Assembly (NCBI GenBank): GCA_030549775.1
Contig: CM060173.1
Location: forward strand, 38,140,610-38,204,609
Source of the DNA: Tamarix chinensis
Taxonomy: Eukaryota; Streptophyta; Magnoliopsida; Caryophyllales; Tamaricaceae
Reading direction: 5' to 3'
DNA: 64,000 nt
Shown piece after piece: positions 46,429-59,000 of the stretch; position 1 is the stretch's first letter, and each line of letters begins with the position of its first letter. The notes beneath the pieces are model-generated. The model did no database searches. It saw only the letters and a program-made list of their open reading frames with translations, and was not told where the DNA came from. The position numbers and the translations under genes are program-made.

Positions 46429-46431
46429 ACT

Positions 46432-49400
46432 TGCAACACTCCTAAATTTACCAGTTAAAAATTCCATTTATGCAGAAGTGTTAATTACTAAATTACTATG
46501 TGTTATGGCCATACCAAAAATATTGTTCCCTTACCTTTCTTATGCCAAGTGTTAAGGCTAAAACAAGCCATAACCAAAGTAAATAAGTGGAAATAGAATA
46601 CCATACATTGGTAGTTACAAATAATTATTATTAGTACAACAAGATAACAAAAATATAGCAACAAACATAAGAGTCCAAAAAAAAATTAATTACAACCAAA
46701 AACTAACACCCAAAGGTATAATACTAGTTTCCCATAACTCGTAGTCTTGAATACCTACTATGAAAATGTAACCTTTTCTTAAGGGCTCTGCTTATCCTTC
46801 GCGCTCTTATATGGTTCACACCACTTCATGACCTTCACATAATCATTTGCAAAAGTAGTATGAGTATAACTTCCCTATATTGAGTAAACCATAATAATTC
46901 ATAAGAGGTAACATGCCTAAATTTCACATATACACACAGAATTCAAAAAGCATTCTTGAGTAAAAAACATGTATCATGACCACATACAATAATATAAAAA
47001 CATCCAATCTCGAGCTCAATAGTAAAACATGCTAGTTCACTTCTCATCATTTCAAGGTACTATAAACATATTCAATTACCAATAGATTCAAAAACAATAG
47101 GTAGGGTCCTAAATCAACTACCAAATCAACATGTCCAAGATAATTTCAGATACAAGGTAGGGCACTAAGGCAACTACAAAACCATCAAATATAAATCAAT
47201 TCTAAACACAAAGGTAGGGAACTAAGGTGACTACCAAACTAATAATCTAAAATATTTTCAAATACAAATGTAAGGTACTGAGGTGACTACCAAACTAACA
47301 AACAAAAACAATACCAATGCATGGCACTAAGGCAACTACTGAACTAACGAATCAATTTTTTTCATTTTCTTACCTAATAAATTCTTCCATTTTTACTCAC
47401 TCAAGGGGGATATAATCAACCAAAGGGTATTGAAGGTGACATAATATGCTTACTCTCAAACCAAGGGACATAACAGTATGCCTGGTCATAATAGCTCACC
47501 AAGGCTATATAATATCCTCCAACCTTGGTCACATAGTACTTAAGTATTAATACCCCCTATAGGGCTCATAGGTCACCTATAGAGTTGAATAGAACCTTAT
47601 TAGGATACAAAAACACACATAAAAAACCAAAATAAAAAAGGTTTAACATCTCATCTCTAAGGTAGCAAATCCAAAAGAGAAACCCATTCCTAACTTGAGG
47701 TATTTCACTTTAACTATTAATATTTTATGAGGTGATCATGGAGATCATATACTATACAATAATATTTGTTTCTATACTTAACCATTTTTCCTTTTTATTT
47801 CCAATTATTAAGATGAACCCTAAGGTTATAGGTCTTAGACAATCCAAGTAAATACTAAGGTCAACTTATCAAAATTCTAAGGCTATCCTATATCCAATTA
47901 TTCATAATAGTTATATTAGATCAAAATTACCAACAATACCCTTCAAAATCCAAGTTTCAAAATTTTATTTATTTTCATACAAAACAAAATTATTACAAGA
48001 AATTTTTCATGAAAAGTCTAAAAGGTAATATTTCACATTATTTTAGCAAGTAGTTGATCTTTGAATTTGGGCAATTAACTGTATTTTTCACTTTTCATAC
48101 ATTTAGTAAGTTGTGCACATAAAACCTAATCATGCAACCCTCATGTACCACATCTCCTATGCAAAATATACATACATATTTAAATCATAGTACATCATTT
48201 AAATAGTAAACGAATCATTGTAGTATATGTAGGGACATGTCTCTAACCCTAGGGCATGCGAATAGAAATCATCATAAGCTAACCCTAATTATGCATACAT
48301 GCTTCCATGCGAATCATTATAACCCTAACTAATATGTAATAGAAATCATGAGGAATTTACTACAAATTTACATCAAAACATGAAAAGATAGAAAATATTA
48401 ACAAAACCCTAGACATATGGATGTAAATCATATAACATATTACCATAAATATAGCTTAACTTTCAATCATTGTAAACATAATCCATTTAACATGTTAGCA
48501 TTTTATCTTGCATGGCATAATACTTGAAAAACATAAAACCCTAGCATGATTCTTGGTCTAAAAAATCCTAGCCTGGTCACTCAAATTCTACGGTCTTATG
48601 AGTAATCAGAATTACCTAAATCAAGCTCACACAAAAAGTTAAAAAAAAAACATCTTTTTTAAATACCTCAAAGATTGCCTAGGAAATTAACACCTAATAA
48701 CTTATGTATTAGCATTTAATATTGCACCATAATAAATAAAATCAACTAAATAAACTTACAAAAATACTAAATGAAAAAGCATAGAAGCAAATAGACCTAT
48801 GAAACAAAAGAAGGAAGAATCAACGAAAGTTAATGAATCAGGAGGTAATGGATAGGTTGTGAGTTTCTAGGGTTTAGAATTGCTAAAATGGCCAAAGACA
48901 AGTAAAATGATATGTAGGCAAAGAGTGCAACTAGGTAGAGTGGATCAACACAAATGACCAAAGTAAAGGGAATAGTATTTAGTGATTTGGGTTAAATGGA
49001 GGGTGGAAGTTTTAGTAATTTTTTGTGAAGGTTAGGTAGGGGTTTTGGTGGATTTTGCTATAGGTTGTAAGGTGGTTTAGGTAGGAGTTGCAAAAGTTGT
49101 AGGAGGTGGAAAGGAAAGGTTAGTCAGTGTGGTGGTGGTTTAAGTTGGAACAACCAAAGCTAAAGGGAAGAGAATGTTGGACGAGGGAAATGAGTTTACA
49201 TCAACGTGGTTGTGCATTTTTGTGGGGGTGATTTTAATAGGAGTTGCTTGTGTAGGGGGTGAGTGACATATAATAGTGGTTAGAGATAGAATAAAGGACT
49301 TAAAGGTGGTATATGTGTTTGGGTAAAATTGTGAATAAATGGAGCGATGATAATAGGAACGATAGGCTTTTATTACTGTAGGGAGCTCGAGAAAAGGAGT

Positions 49401-49926
49401 GGGAGAATGTAGGATTTCTCTTGGTTTTACTGAATAATAGGAGGAAGACGATAATGGCCTAAGAAAAGGATGGTGTGCAAGGATATATGGAGTTATACAA
49501 GGAGAGAAAATCATGGGGAAAAGGAAGGTAGGGTGCAGGTAAGATGTAAGGTAATGGCTCACAGAAGTAGAGTGTGCTAAGTAGAGGGAGTAAGGTGAAT
49601 TAAGAAAAATATAGCATTGGTTAAGCAATAGGGTAATTTATAGTTGAAGAACCACGATAAAATATCTTAGTAAAAAAAATACATCAAGTTATCGTAATTA
49701 GGGTTTACTCGATGCAATAGGTAACTATTAAGATCTGACTTAGGTTTAAAATTGAATACTCATTCTCTAACAAATTTTAGCCAAATTATACTTTGTATCA
49801 AATATGTCATAATTATAATACACACATTAGTAATATATTTAATACAAACTATCCTGAAATAATTATTACAACTAATACACATCATTACTAATTTATAATT
49901 AGGGTTTTCAAAAATAGGGTATTGTA
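46432..49926 (-). repeat. Right (5') LTR of element R
   Basis: In plus orientation it starts TGCAACACTCC and ends GGGTATTGTA. It contains a 55-60-bp tandem repeat at 47,098-47,350. ORFs inside (for example 49,140-49,628 minus) have no recognisable domain and are chance frames. Confidence 0.78.
47098..47350 (-). repeat. 55-60-bp tandem repeat, about 5 copies
   Basis: Each unit contains 'aaggtgactaccaaactaa' and 'ggtagggaactaag'-like blocks, starting near 47,099, 47,154, 47,211, 47,270 and 47,320. On the minus strand each unit can pair GGTAG with CTACC. Confidence 0.78.
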
Positions 49927-49989
49927 ATAGATTATCAAAGTTCCTCCATCCCTAGCTAGTGCAGTCCTACTAGTGAGTCCAAGGGTTAG

Positions 49990-50600
49990 AAGTCCATCAA
50001 TTTTAGTAAGGTCAAGGGTTAGGTAGTCCTGTAGGTATTCCTTCAGGTGGATGCCTAATTATGATTAGCCATACTCGGTAGAACATCAAGTCTGTGTTGT
50101 AACTAGATGATTATTGTATCTATCTTTCTAGCATGCATATTGTTTGAATCTCGTACATCACATTCTTTTATGTCAACTACATTCATATATAGAGCTGTTT
50201 TATCTCTTTTTGGTAGCATTTTCACTTATATTGTGTTGCCTTCGGGGGATAAGATTGCAAGCTCTAAACTTTATATAGGGATAGCTTAGATAGTTGAGGG
50301 AGTAGAGTTTTTCCTAGATCTTAAGGAGCTTTAAATTCACACTTTTGATGTGATTGTTAGATCTGACATGGTAGGGATGTACCAAGTGTTGATAGATTGA
50401 GCGTATGAGCGTGTGTTTCTTTAAGAAATAAACGATGTTAGGGTCTCGTATTATACGTGTGAGGCTAACATCTATGTAAAGGTTGTATTAGTAATCGTAA
50501 TGAGTACCTTGTTTATAAGGGATATCTGCTCGTCCTAGGTAGTGTTCGAGATACTGAGGCCGATGAAATATTGCTAGAACAAATTATAGTGATCCGAGAG
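49990..50600 (+). pseudogene. Element T protease, active site lost
   Basis: 'IIVSIFLACILFESRTSHSF' at about 50,108-50,167 corresponds to the Tekay/Del active-site block, in which relatives have F-D-S-G-A-T-H-S-F. Here Asp and Gly are replaced by Glu and Arg. 'FDVIVRSDMVGMYQ' at about 50,345 is the later D-V-I-V-G-M-D-W-L-like block. Catalytically dead. Confidence 0.72.
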
Positions 50601-51330
50601 TATCTTGATGTGTCCTAATAACATTTCAGGAATGTCATCTATTTAAGATGTTGAGTTTACCATAAACATGATTCTTAGGATGAAACCGATATCTAAAGCC
50701 CTATACTACATGACACCCATAGAGATGAAGGAACTTAAGGCTCAATTAGAAGTGTTGTTATAGAAGGGATACATTTAATCATGTGTATCACTTGAGGATT
50801 GCTAGTCTTATTCATTAAGAAGAAGGAAGGGATCTTGAGACTTTGCATTGACTCTTGAGGGTTCAATTAAGTTACGATGAATAATTGTTATCCATTACTA
50901 AGGATTGATGATTTTTTTGACTCTTTTGTGTTCTCCAAGGTAGATATTTGGTTAGGATACCATTTTTTGAGGATAACATAGTAGGATAGTCCAAAGACGG
51001 CATTTTAGAGAATATACAACCATTTTGATTTCACTGTAATGTCTTTTCAACTCACTAATGCGATAACAACATTCATGTCTCCTATAAACAAAATGTTTTG
51101 ACAATTTTGTCTTGTTATTCATTGAAAATAATGTCATCTACTCTAGTGATTTGAAGAAGCACAAATAACAACTAAGACAAATCTTGGAATTGTTTTGGAC
51201 ACACAATTTGTATGCAAAACTTTCCATGTGTGAGTTTTGGATGGAAAAAGTGGCTTTCCTTAGGTATGGTATTTCAAATGTTGGTGTGGTAATGAATCCT
51301 TCCAAGGTTTGAGCAATTTTTGAGTGGCCA
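50601..51330 (+). pseudogene. Element T reverse transcriptase, catalytic box lost
   Basis: 'DVEFTINMILRMKPISKAL' and 'EMKELKAQLEVLL' mark the RT start. The palm motif that should read F-I-D-D-I-L-V-Y-S is 'FIENNVIYS' at about 51,117-51,143, so both catalytic aspartates are gone. Frames shift repeatedly between 50,800 and 51,100. 'VAFLRYGISNVGVVMNPSKV' follows. Confidence 0.8.
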
Positions 51331-51910
51331 ATGCCAACTTCTATTCAAGAAGTGCATAGTTTTCTCGAGTTATCTAGTTATTACCACAAGTTTGATGTGG
51401 ATTTCTCTAAGATAGCTCATTCATTGACTCATTTACCAAAGAAGGTTACACAGTTTTGGTATAACAAGAAGTGTAGTGATGTCTTCAAGGAGTTGAAGAG
51501 GCATTTGACTACTACCCAGTACTCACATTATTGAGTGGATCACATGGTTTTGAAGTCTATAATGACACTTATAAGCATGGGATATGTTTCATATTAATGA
51601 AACTTGGGAGAACGGTGGTGTATACATCTCAACAACTAAAGAAGCAAGAATGAAACTACCCAACACATGATTTAGGGCTTTTCACTAGGATGTTCACTAT
51701 GAAAATTTGGAGCCATTAACTTTATGGTGTTCAACTCTAGTTCTACAGTAATCACAAGAACCTCAAGTACATATTCACATAATACGAGTTAAACTAGAGA
51801 TAAGGCAGATGGTTGGAATTAGTTAGGGATTAGGACATAGAGTTGACCTACCATGAGGGAAAGCTAATGTAATACTAGATGCCCTTAACTAGATGATGCC
51901 ACATTCTTTG
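51331..51910 (+). pseudogene. Element T connection and RNase H
   Basis: 'MPTSIQEVHSFLELSSYYHK' is the W-P-x-P-x-x-V-x-E-V-R-S-F-L-G-L connection motif, followed by 'KCSDVFKELKRHLTTT'. RNase H traces ('YTSQQLKKQE', 'NYPTHDL') lie at 51,620-51,680 and a decayed A-D-A-L-S-R end near 51,880. Stops throughout. Confidence 0.75.
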
Positions 51911-52149
51911 AGCATCATTGTGTCAGATCAATTATTTCAAGAGCTCAGGAAGATAGGGATTGAGTTGATCACCATTCATATTTTGGAAGTAAAGATGAGT
52001 GTACTCACCATCATACCTTCAATATTTGAGAAGACTGAAACTTTTTAGCTTCGTGAAATTAATCTCAAGAGGACCAATTGGGGTATTAATAAAGGTAGAG
52101 CACAGTGGTTTTAGCTCTATGAGGATGGTAGTGTCAGATACCTTAGTAA

Positions 52150-53170
52150 GTGGTGTATACCATAGAGATGTGTTGAAATCAAGAGGTAAATCTTGAAGAA
52201 AGATCTTTGTACTCCTTATTCCATCTATTGTGAAGGGGAAAAGTTGTATAAGGATTTGAAGAAGGTATATTGATGGCCCCTTATGAAGTAGGAGGTTGCA
52301 GAGTTTGTTACACGATGTTTAACTTGTTATAAGGTCAAGATAGAGCATAAGAGACCAGTAGGGTTGGTATGACCACTAGAAGTTCTAGAGTGGAAGTAAG
52401 AAAACATCTCTATGGACTTTGTGGGTGGCCTCCAGAAGACTTTTAGTGAATCCAATTCCATCTGGGTTAGGGTTGGTCGTCTAACTAAGTTTGTTGTGTT
52501 TATACCATTAAAGATGACATGGAGTGCAGTGTAGTTAGTCAATGCTTACAAGAATCAATTTATATGACTACATGGGGTCCCTAGAGATATCATGTTAGAC
52601 TGAGACTCTAGATTCTTGTCACAGTTTTGGTAAAAGTTGGAGTTTACTGTTGGGACTATGGTGATGATGAGTATTTCTTTTCTCCCATCCATAGGTGGTT
52701 AGATATAGAGGACCACTAATACCTTAGAGGATATTATTCAGACATTTATAATGGAATTTGGGGAAGTTGTGAGGACCTTATGAACTTGATCGAGTTCTCT
52801 TACAATAAAAATTGTCATATAAGTTTCAAGATGACTCCTTTTGAGGCCTTGTATGGCAGGATGATTGTGTTGGGACCCGAGATGATTGAGCAGATGATAA
52901 GATAGATCAAATTACTTCAAGATCATATAAGAGTAGCTCAGGTTGGCAAAAGAGCTATGCATATTTGAGAACTCAAACCAATGTTTATGAGTTGGACATT
53001 AGAGTCGTTTTAAGGGTATCTCCCACCAAGGGAATAATGAGGTTTGATAGAAAGGGTAAGCTCAACCCAAGATACATTAGACCGTATGAGATAATAGATT
53101 GAGTTGATGAGGTTGCTTATTGTTTATCCCTAATGGTGGAATTACTGTATATGCATAATGTATTACACAT
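52150..53170 (+). pseudogene. Element T integrase
   Basis: 'VAEFVTRCLTCYKVKIEHKR' (zinc finger C-X2-C) at about 52,293, then 'ENISMDFVGGLQKTF' with the first Asp, 'GVPRDIMLD' with the S-D-R-D block altered, and a late 'YDEVAYC'-like tail. Multiple stops occur. The stretch 51,911-52,149 between RNase H and integrase is decayed linker. Confidence 0.78.
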
Positions 53171-53448
53171 ATCCCTATTTAGGAGGTACGTAGAAAATCC
53201 TTCGCATATCATAGAGCAAAAGTCGTTAGAGCTTGATGAGTCTCTAACTTAAAAAAATGACTAGTAAGCATTATGAATAAGAAGACATGAGTGAAATACA
53301 TGAAGACTATTCTTCTAGTAAAGGTCATATAGTCATGGCATAGTGCTGATATGGTGACTTATGAAGCCGAGTGGGAGATATAAGTAAAGTATCTAAAATT
53401 GTTCTCTTAGTGTGATATATGTTGGTGTGACCTTTTATTTTAATGAGG
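53171..53448 (+). pseudogene. Element T chromodomain and polypurine region
   Basis: 'YVENPSHIIEQKSLELDES' precedes the chromodomain, whose core is recognisable as 'YEAEWEI.VKYLKLFS' (dot for a stop) at about 53,360-53,410. A weak purine tract 'taatgaggta' ends it. Chromodomain binding would steer insertion to heterochromatin. Confidence 0.7.
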
Positions 53449-55849
53449 TAGTAACCCCATTCACCTTGTTTTATATAATGTGTGAATTACTGTGTATTAA
53501 ATAATGTGTTTGGATCTTAGCTAGTAGGATTCAGGGATAGTAACTCTATATTTTTGAAAGATTTATAGAATGATAAATTATTAATTTTAATAAAATTTCA
53601 TAATATTAATCTCAATTTGGAACTATAATTGGGTTTGAGTTAAAAATTAATATGAGAAAAGTTTCAAAAATTGAATAAAACAAGTTTCTAGGTGGATTTA
53701 TGAAATGGTTCTATGAATTGATGAACATGTTCATCTTTTTCGCAAAGGGTTTGGTTCGACCAAACATATTAATTAGTTTAAAGAAGTTGATCAACTAGTC
53801 TATACAATAGTTCAGTGTTTTGTATGAATGGATTGACTATTTTGTTTGGCTGAGTACTTTTTTATGCTTGATTTCCTATGAAATTTCTTGCATCAAAATG
53901 GAACTTTAAAAATCATACTTCAAGTTGTTCTAGAGTAATCCTTAACCCTTTTGATTATCTATTTATATTTATTTAGCACCTCAAATAGATTGAAGGGCTC
54001 AACTTTTATTATTAAGGGAGAGGATGACCTCACTCTTGTCTTCTTCTTTCTCTCTCTTCTACACACCTCTAGAAGTATGATTTGATTTCTATATAGTCTC
54101 TACATGGTTGAGAGATTCCCTTTCCACGATGTTCTTCCATATCCCTTCTTCTTCTTCTTTTTTGATATTTTCTAGATGAGCTTGACCTACATTCTCTAAA
54201 AAATCATCATTTGAGCTCTAAAATGGATGTTAACCTATTCTTGGTGAAATCTCCTATTCAGCTCATATTTAAATGGTAAAATTAGTTTTTTCCATATATT
54301 ACATAGCCCCACTCACTCCTTAACTGATTCATTAGCTATAAATGAACATAATCACCCTTTCTTTTAGCCTCTAAAATATCTGAGTCTTCAAGCACTTGTG
54401 TTAACTCCTCTCCACTTCGAGCTCATATTCGAACTCCATTTATGCTTTTGATCCTTTCTCTAACTCCTTCTTGTTTTATCTTGAAATATTAAAGATTTAG
54501 ATTTAGGAGGAAGTTGAATTACTTTTAGCCAAATCTTTCTCTACTTTTCTCTATATGGTAAGTTTTTTTTCTTTCCTAATTTGAGTCATTTACTTGTGAA
54601 AGTTATTCAATGATTTATTTGTTATAAATTAATTTTTTAAGGTTTCGGAAGTTGAAATCTTCTACCTTAAGTTTTTCCTCTTTTGTGGGAATCTTTACTA
54701 AGGAATAAATGATTCTTACCTATGAAATGTAGCCTTAATAAGCATGTTATGTGATGCACTCTGCAAAATGTTAATTTTGTATACCTACATGAGAGTATCT
54801 CTTTTAATAACTACATGTTGAATTATATAAGAATGTAGAGAAAAGGCTTGATTTCATGGATAATAGGGTTAATTTACTTAAAAATGAAGCATGATTATGT
54901 TTATAAGATTGTTAAATCTTGGCATTTATCTTTGACATGTTGTGGTTTGGAGGAGGTAAGATTTTAGAGTGTGAATCAAATGTAAAATGTATAACATGTG
55001 ATGTCTAAAATATAACTGATTGACTTGTCCTTAGAGTAGTCAACTTATTGGCCTAAATCGATCGACCTGATGGTTTGTGGTGACTTTAGTTGCTCTTTAC
55101 TTGGATCCATCAATTGATTTGTCAGAACCTATTGATTGATCTTAGAACATCCAACTAGTCTGAACAAACTGATTAATTGGTTTAAAGGAACACAAGGGTT
55201 TGATTGAGCTAAAAGGATTGATCGGTTAGCCCAAATAGATCAATTGGTTCTCCTAAAGTATTTTTTTTTTGTTCTTTTTTTACTTTCTATGCTTGGAGAC
55301 TTTGCACAATGTTAGAATATACTTTTGTAATGATGAGAACACACATCTTAGCATGAATTAAGAAAGATATTTGATGGATTAAAGGGATCATACTTCATGA
55401 TATTCTATTTAGTGTATTTAGAATACTTTAATGAATAAATTAGAATGAATGTACTATGATGTTGCTCTTGAATGAGATAATCAAATTTTTGACATAAATG
55501 GATTACCTTAAAGGTTTGATTTGAACTTTGGGACTCACTAACAGAAATCCCACCATATAGTTGGAGGGTAATAATTGTTAAGATGGATTAAATATGTGGA
55601 TGTGTCACTTGAATGTTTCATGGGTCTTTTATAACAACATAACCTTGGAAAATAATACATTGATCACTTAAAGTAAAAGATAATGGAGTTTTGCATGGGT
55701 CTGGCTTACCTGATGTAACACCCCGAGTCAATGCAACCATAGTAAGGCTACCCTAAAGCGCTATCAGCTAGCTCCATAGATCAACAGAAGTTCTTTTAGC
55801 ATGTTTTATCCTCACTCATGCACTTCTCGATAAATTTTTAGAAAATTTC

Positions 55850-55958
55850 CAAAACATCCTTGCAGGGTCACCCATTCTATAGAGTACTCAACACCCAACA
55901 CATTTAACAATGTGAAGTTCATATGATATAATCACTAAAAGGATGGTATACCATCTTC
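55850..55958 (-). pseudogene. 5S rRNA-derived sequence in TRIM 3' LTR
   Basis: The complement aligns with plant 5S rRNA from 'GGTATACCATCC' (5S start) through 'GGGTGACC' to the 3' third. Diverged, with conservation highest at the internal promoter (box C). Confidence 0.7.
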
Positions 55959-56201
55959 ATAAAAGTGACCATATCAATTCTTATAACACTCCCTTCAAAT
56001 TGTGGGTATTACATTCACCTCCACTTAAAGAATGTAATATCCTCTTTGCGCCACCACTACTAAATGTCTCAATAAATTTTATCCTATGAATCCTTCTTTT
56101 AGATTAATTGGTTGTCCCCACAAATTAACATGAGCTCTTTTATTGAGCTTTATTCTCACTCATGCACTTCTTGAGAAATATTGAGAAATTTTTTAAAACT
56201 T

Positions 56202-56297
56202 TTGAGGAGGATCACCCATCTTAAAAACTATTCCACGGACAACACACATAATTATGTAGTTCTTAGGATAAAATCATCACAAATATGGTATACCATG
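56202..56297 (-). pseudogene. 5S rRNA-derived sequence in TRIM 5' LTR
   Basis: Second copy: 'GGTATACCATATTTGTGATG', 'AGAACTACATAATTATG', 'AGATGGGTGATCCTCCT' on the minus strand. It aligns with the first copy and with 5S rRNA. Confidence 0.7.
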
Positions 56298-56649
56298 TTG
56301 ATATAATAAGCCATATAAATCCTTATAACATTCCCCTCAAATTGAAGGTATTACACCCAATCCTTAGTTAGTTTTCAAGGGTTATTCTTTCTTCAATCTT
56401 TAAATGGTCCCTTTGAGCTTTACCTTCAAGTAGGATCCTAGTAGATTTCATTACCTTACCCACATTAGAGACTAATGATGTACTAGGGGTATTGATACTA
56501 AAGTGCCTCGACATGTAGATTTTATATCCTCTAGTTTAGATAGGATTCCATGGTATGTGTTATAACACCCCAAAATTTACAACTAAAAAATTTTCTTTAC
56601 ATAGTTAAGTGCGGAAGCTAAAATAATAAAATGATGGATGTTACTACCA

Positions 56650-56684
56650 CACTTGGTATAAGTCTGCCATTCTCATACCAAGTG
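56650..56684 (-). ncRNA. Terminal stem-loop of LTR V
   Basis: On the minus strand CACTTGGTATGAG pairs with CTTATACCAAGTG over 13 positions with one G-U pair. Same position relative to the 3' end as in insertions I-IV, but a shorter stem. Confidence 0.6.
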
Positions 56685-57299
56685 CTGAGGGTGAAATCGG
56701 AATTCATAATATGATTACAGAAATCAGAATAGAGAGAATGTTAGATAAGTACCGTGCTAATTAAACACAACATCAGCAGTTTACAAAACTCAAGAGAGAA
56801 ATTACAAGATGACATAAGGGTCCAAATACAACTAGAAATAAGATAGCAATAAAGACATTGGATGGTCTTATGCTCTCAAATCTAAACTACCATCATTTGA
56901 CTAAACTCGGAGGCTAAACTGTAGAGTCCACTGCCCATTGAATAGGTGGGGGTCCACGAGGATGAACCCTTCTGTACTACGGTACTAAGAAACCCTTTAT
57001 ACAAAACTAATATGATAAAACAACATGGAATACATTCAAGGCATAAAACTAACATGGTATAACACCTATATATACATGTACGAATATTGAGATACAATAA
57101 TCATTTAGATAATAAAATGCCATCGAGGTCACGTACTACTCATATTCATTCATTTGAAACAAATGAACTTACCAATGAACATCCCAAAGATACTCTCTGA
57201 AGCAATAATTAAAACCCAGCTCCACACCACAATTTTAACCTTCATTGCATAATTCATGAATCAACATAAATCCAAACCAATTATATATATTAAAGATAT

Positions 57300-57480
57300 G
57301 TTCACAAGTATAATATACTAAGATCCATATCATTTGGGGCATACATACAAGAACACTATAATAAAATCCATAACATCACAGGTATACTTACAAGCACAAT
57401 ATAATAAAATTTATGACATCATAGGTATACTTACAAGTACAACATAATAAAATTCATGACATCACAGGAAAACTTATAGG
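57300..57480 (-). repeat. ~55-bp tandem repeat, 3-4 copies
   Basis: Copies share 'ataataaaattcatgacatc' and 'aggtatacttacaagtac'. Located in LTR V, in the slot where the sister LTRs carry other minisatellites. Confidence 0.82.
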
Positions 57481-57594
57481 TACAGAATAATAACACCTAT
57501 GACATAATACCAATACATGTAGGCATAAAGGCTGCTACCAACAACATCAGTAGGTACAAAAAGGGTACTACCAAAAATCTAATAATTCGATAAT

Positions 57595-57647
57595 CATTAT
57601 TTCATTATTAATATTACAATTACTTTACTATTAGTTTTGTTATTATT

Positions 57648-57680
<33 letters not shown>

Positions 57681-58110
57681 ATTATTATTATTATTATTTT
57701 CAAGTGTTAGTTTTATTATTTTATATAGGGCTGGAACCCTATTGTGCCTATTTGAATTTTAGTAATAGTAGTATTATAAAAATCAATTCTTATTATTATT
57801 AATATTATCATTATTTTTATCATTAGCATTTATTGTTATTATTATTATTTTCGTAAAGGGGCCGAAGCCTTTATTTTACTTTGTTTTGAAGAATATCCTT
57901 TTTATTATTATTATTATTACTATTATTATTATTCTTATTTATATTATTACTTATATTATTTTTAGTATCTTTGCTATTACTATTTTAGTACCATTATTAT
58001 CATTAGGGCAGAGTCTTTAACCCTTATATTATCAATTTTTATAATATTTCTATTATTTCTTATACCTTTAGCAAAGATAGTAATTAGTTAATGTTATTGT
58101 TCTTAATATG
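57595..58110 (+). repeat. ATT/GTT trinucleotide array
   Basis: Perfect (GTT)n of about ten units at 57,648-57,680 followed by ATT runs with interruptions, up to the conserved motif at 58,132. Confidence 0.93.
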
Positions 58111-58131
58111 TTATTATTTTGTCAAAGCCCG

Positions 58132-58179
58132 AAGGAGGCGTAGGAGCGTGCTCCAAGACCGGTGTTCTTGTAGGTAAGG
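58132..58179 (+). promoter_or_regulatory. Conserved motif with splice-donor-like end, LTR IV
   Basis: 'ggaggcgtaggagcgtgctc' then 'caagaccggtg' and 'ttgtaggtaaggg'. Closest to the motif of insertion I. Confidence 0.55.
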
Positions 58180-58499
58180 GGTTACTAAGGCCTATTGTGT
58201 GTTGATGTGCATTAAATGCCTTGTATGTTATGCATCCTATGTTATTATCGTAATTATTTTGTATATAGTATGACGTGGAGTTCAAGCATGTTCTTGTGTT
58301 GTTATATGGCAGGTGTAATATGTATATGTGATTATATATATTGTGACCCTGTAAGACATGCATATGAGAGTGTTGATGTGGTTTGTATGGGAGAAAGGAT
58401 TAAAAAGGAGGATGGGGAAAAAAGTTGACCAAGGGATGTGAGTAGACCTAAGTATTTTAATGATCCATGACTGGAAGAATAAAATGGGAAATTTAGGGT

Positions 58500-59000
58500 T
58501 ACATGTGGAAGTATATAATTTGTAGTTTTATATGGGAGAATCTAATTTATGGTTTTATATTGGAGAATCTAATCTATATTTTATATGGGAGAATCTAATC
58601 TATGTTTTATATGGGAGAATCTAATTTATGATGTTGTATGGGAGAATGTAATTTATGATGCTATATGGGAGAATCTAATTTATGGTTTTGTATGGGAGAA
58701 TCTAATTTATGGTTTTGTGTGGGAGGATCTAATGTAGGGTTTTGTATGGATGAATCTTTGGTTTTATATGGTTTGAATTTAGGGTTTAGTATGGATGAAT
58801 CTTTGGGACTTATACGGTTTTAATCTAGGGTTTGGTATGGATAAATCTTTGGTTTTGTGTGGATTGAATTTAGGGTTGGTAAGGATGAATCTTCAGTTTA
58901 GTAAGGATTGAATTTAGAGTTTGGTATGGATGAATCCTCGGGTTTTATATGGTTTGAATCTAGGGTTTCGTATGGATGAACTTAGGGTTTGCATGAAAAA
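58500..59000 (+). repeat. 27-bp minisatellite in LTR IV
   Basis: Monomers of the type 'tatgggagaatctaatttat' plus 'ggtttt', ten or more copies. The monomer is the same family as in insertion II but without the 160-bp higher order. Confidence 0.88.

Larger units (their letters stand above)
40536..49926 (-). mobile_element. Minus-strand gag-only LTR retrotransposon R (Tekay/Del-related)
   Basis: Two LTRs (40,536-43,889 and 46,432-49,926; about 3.4 kb each) flank a 2.54-kb interior with tRNA-Met primer site, gag with zinc knuckle and polypurine tract, but no room for or trace of pol. Corresponding LTR segments align, for example 41,635-41,700 with 47,650-47,720 and 43,730-43,889 with 49,740-49,926. 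This fits the non-autonomous gag-only class. Flanking pentamers CAACA and ATAGA differ; an ATAGA occurs 7 bp outside the left LTR. Confidence 0.75.
55714..56355 (-). mobile_element. Cassandra-like TRIM with 5S rRNA-derived LTRs
   Basis: On the minus strand: LTR from 56,355 to about 56,056, a ~40-bp interior ending in the purine tract 'aagtggaggtgaa', then a 300-bp LTR (56,013-55,714) starting TGTAATACCC and ending GGGGTGTTACA. Both LTRs contain 5S rRNA-like sequence, including the box C region ('GAATGGGTGACC' and 'AGATGGGTGATCC') and 'GTTAAATGTGTTGGGTGTTG'-like sequence. The borders CCTGA (55,709-55,713) and CCCAA (56,356-56,360) could be one CCCGA duplication decayed at its CpG. The interior primer site is not legible. 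Cassandra LTRs are known to carry 5S sequence and a Pol III promoter. Confidence 0.78.

Noticed and set aside
49140..49628. 162-residue minus-strand frame
   Set aside because: Lies within the right LTR of R; the aligned part of the left LTR does not keep the frame.
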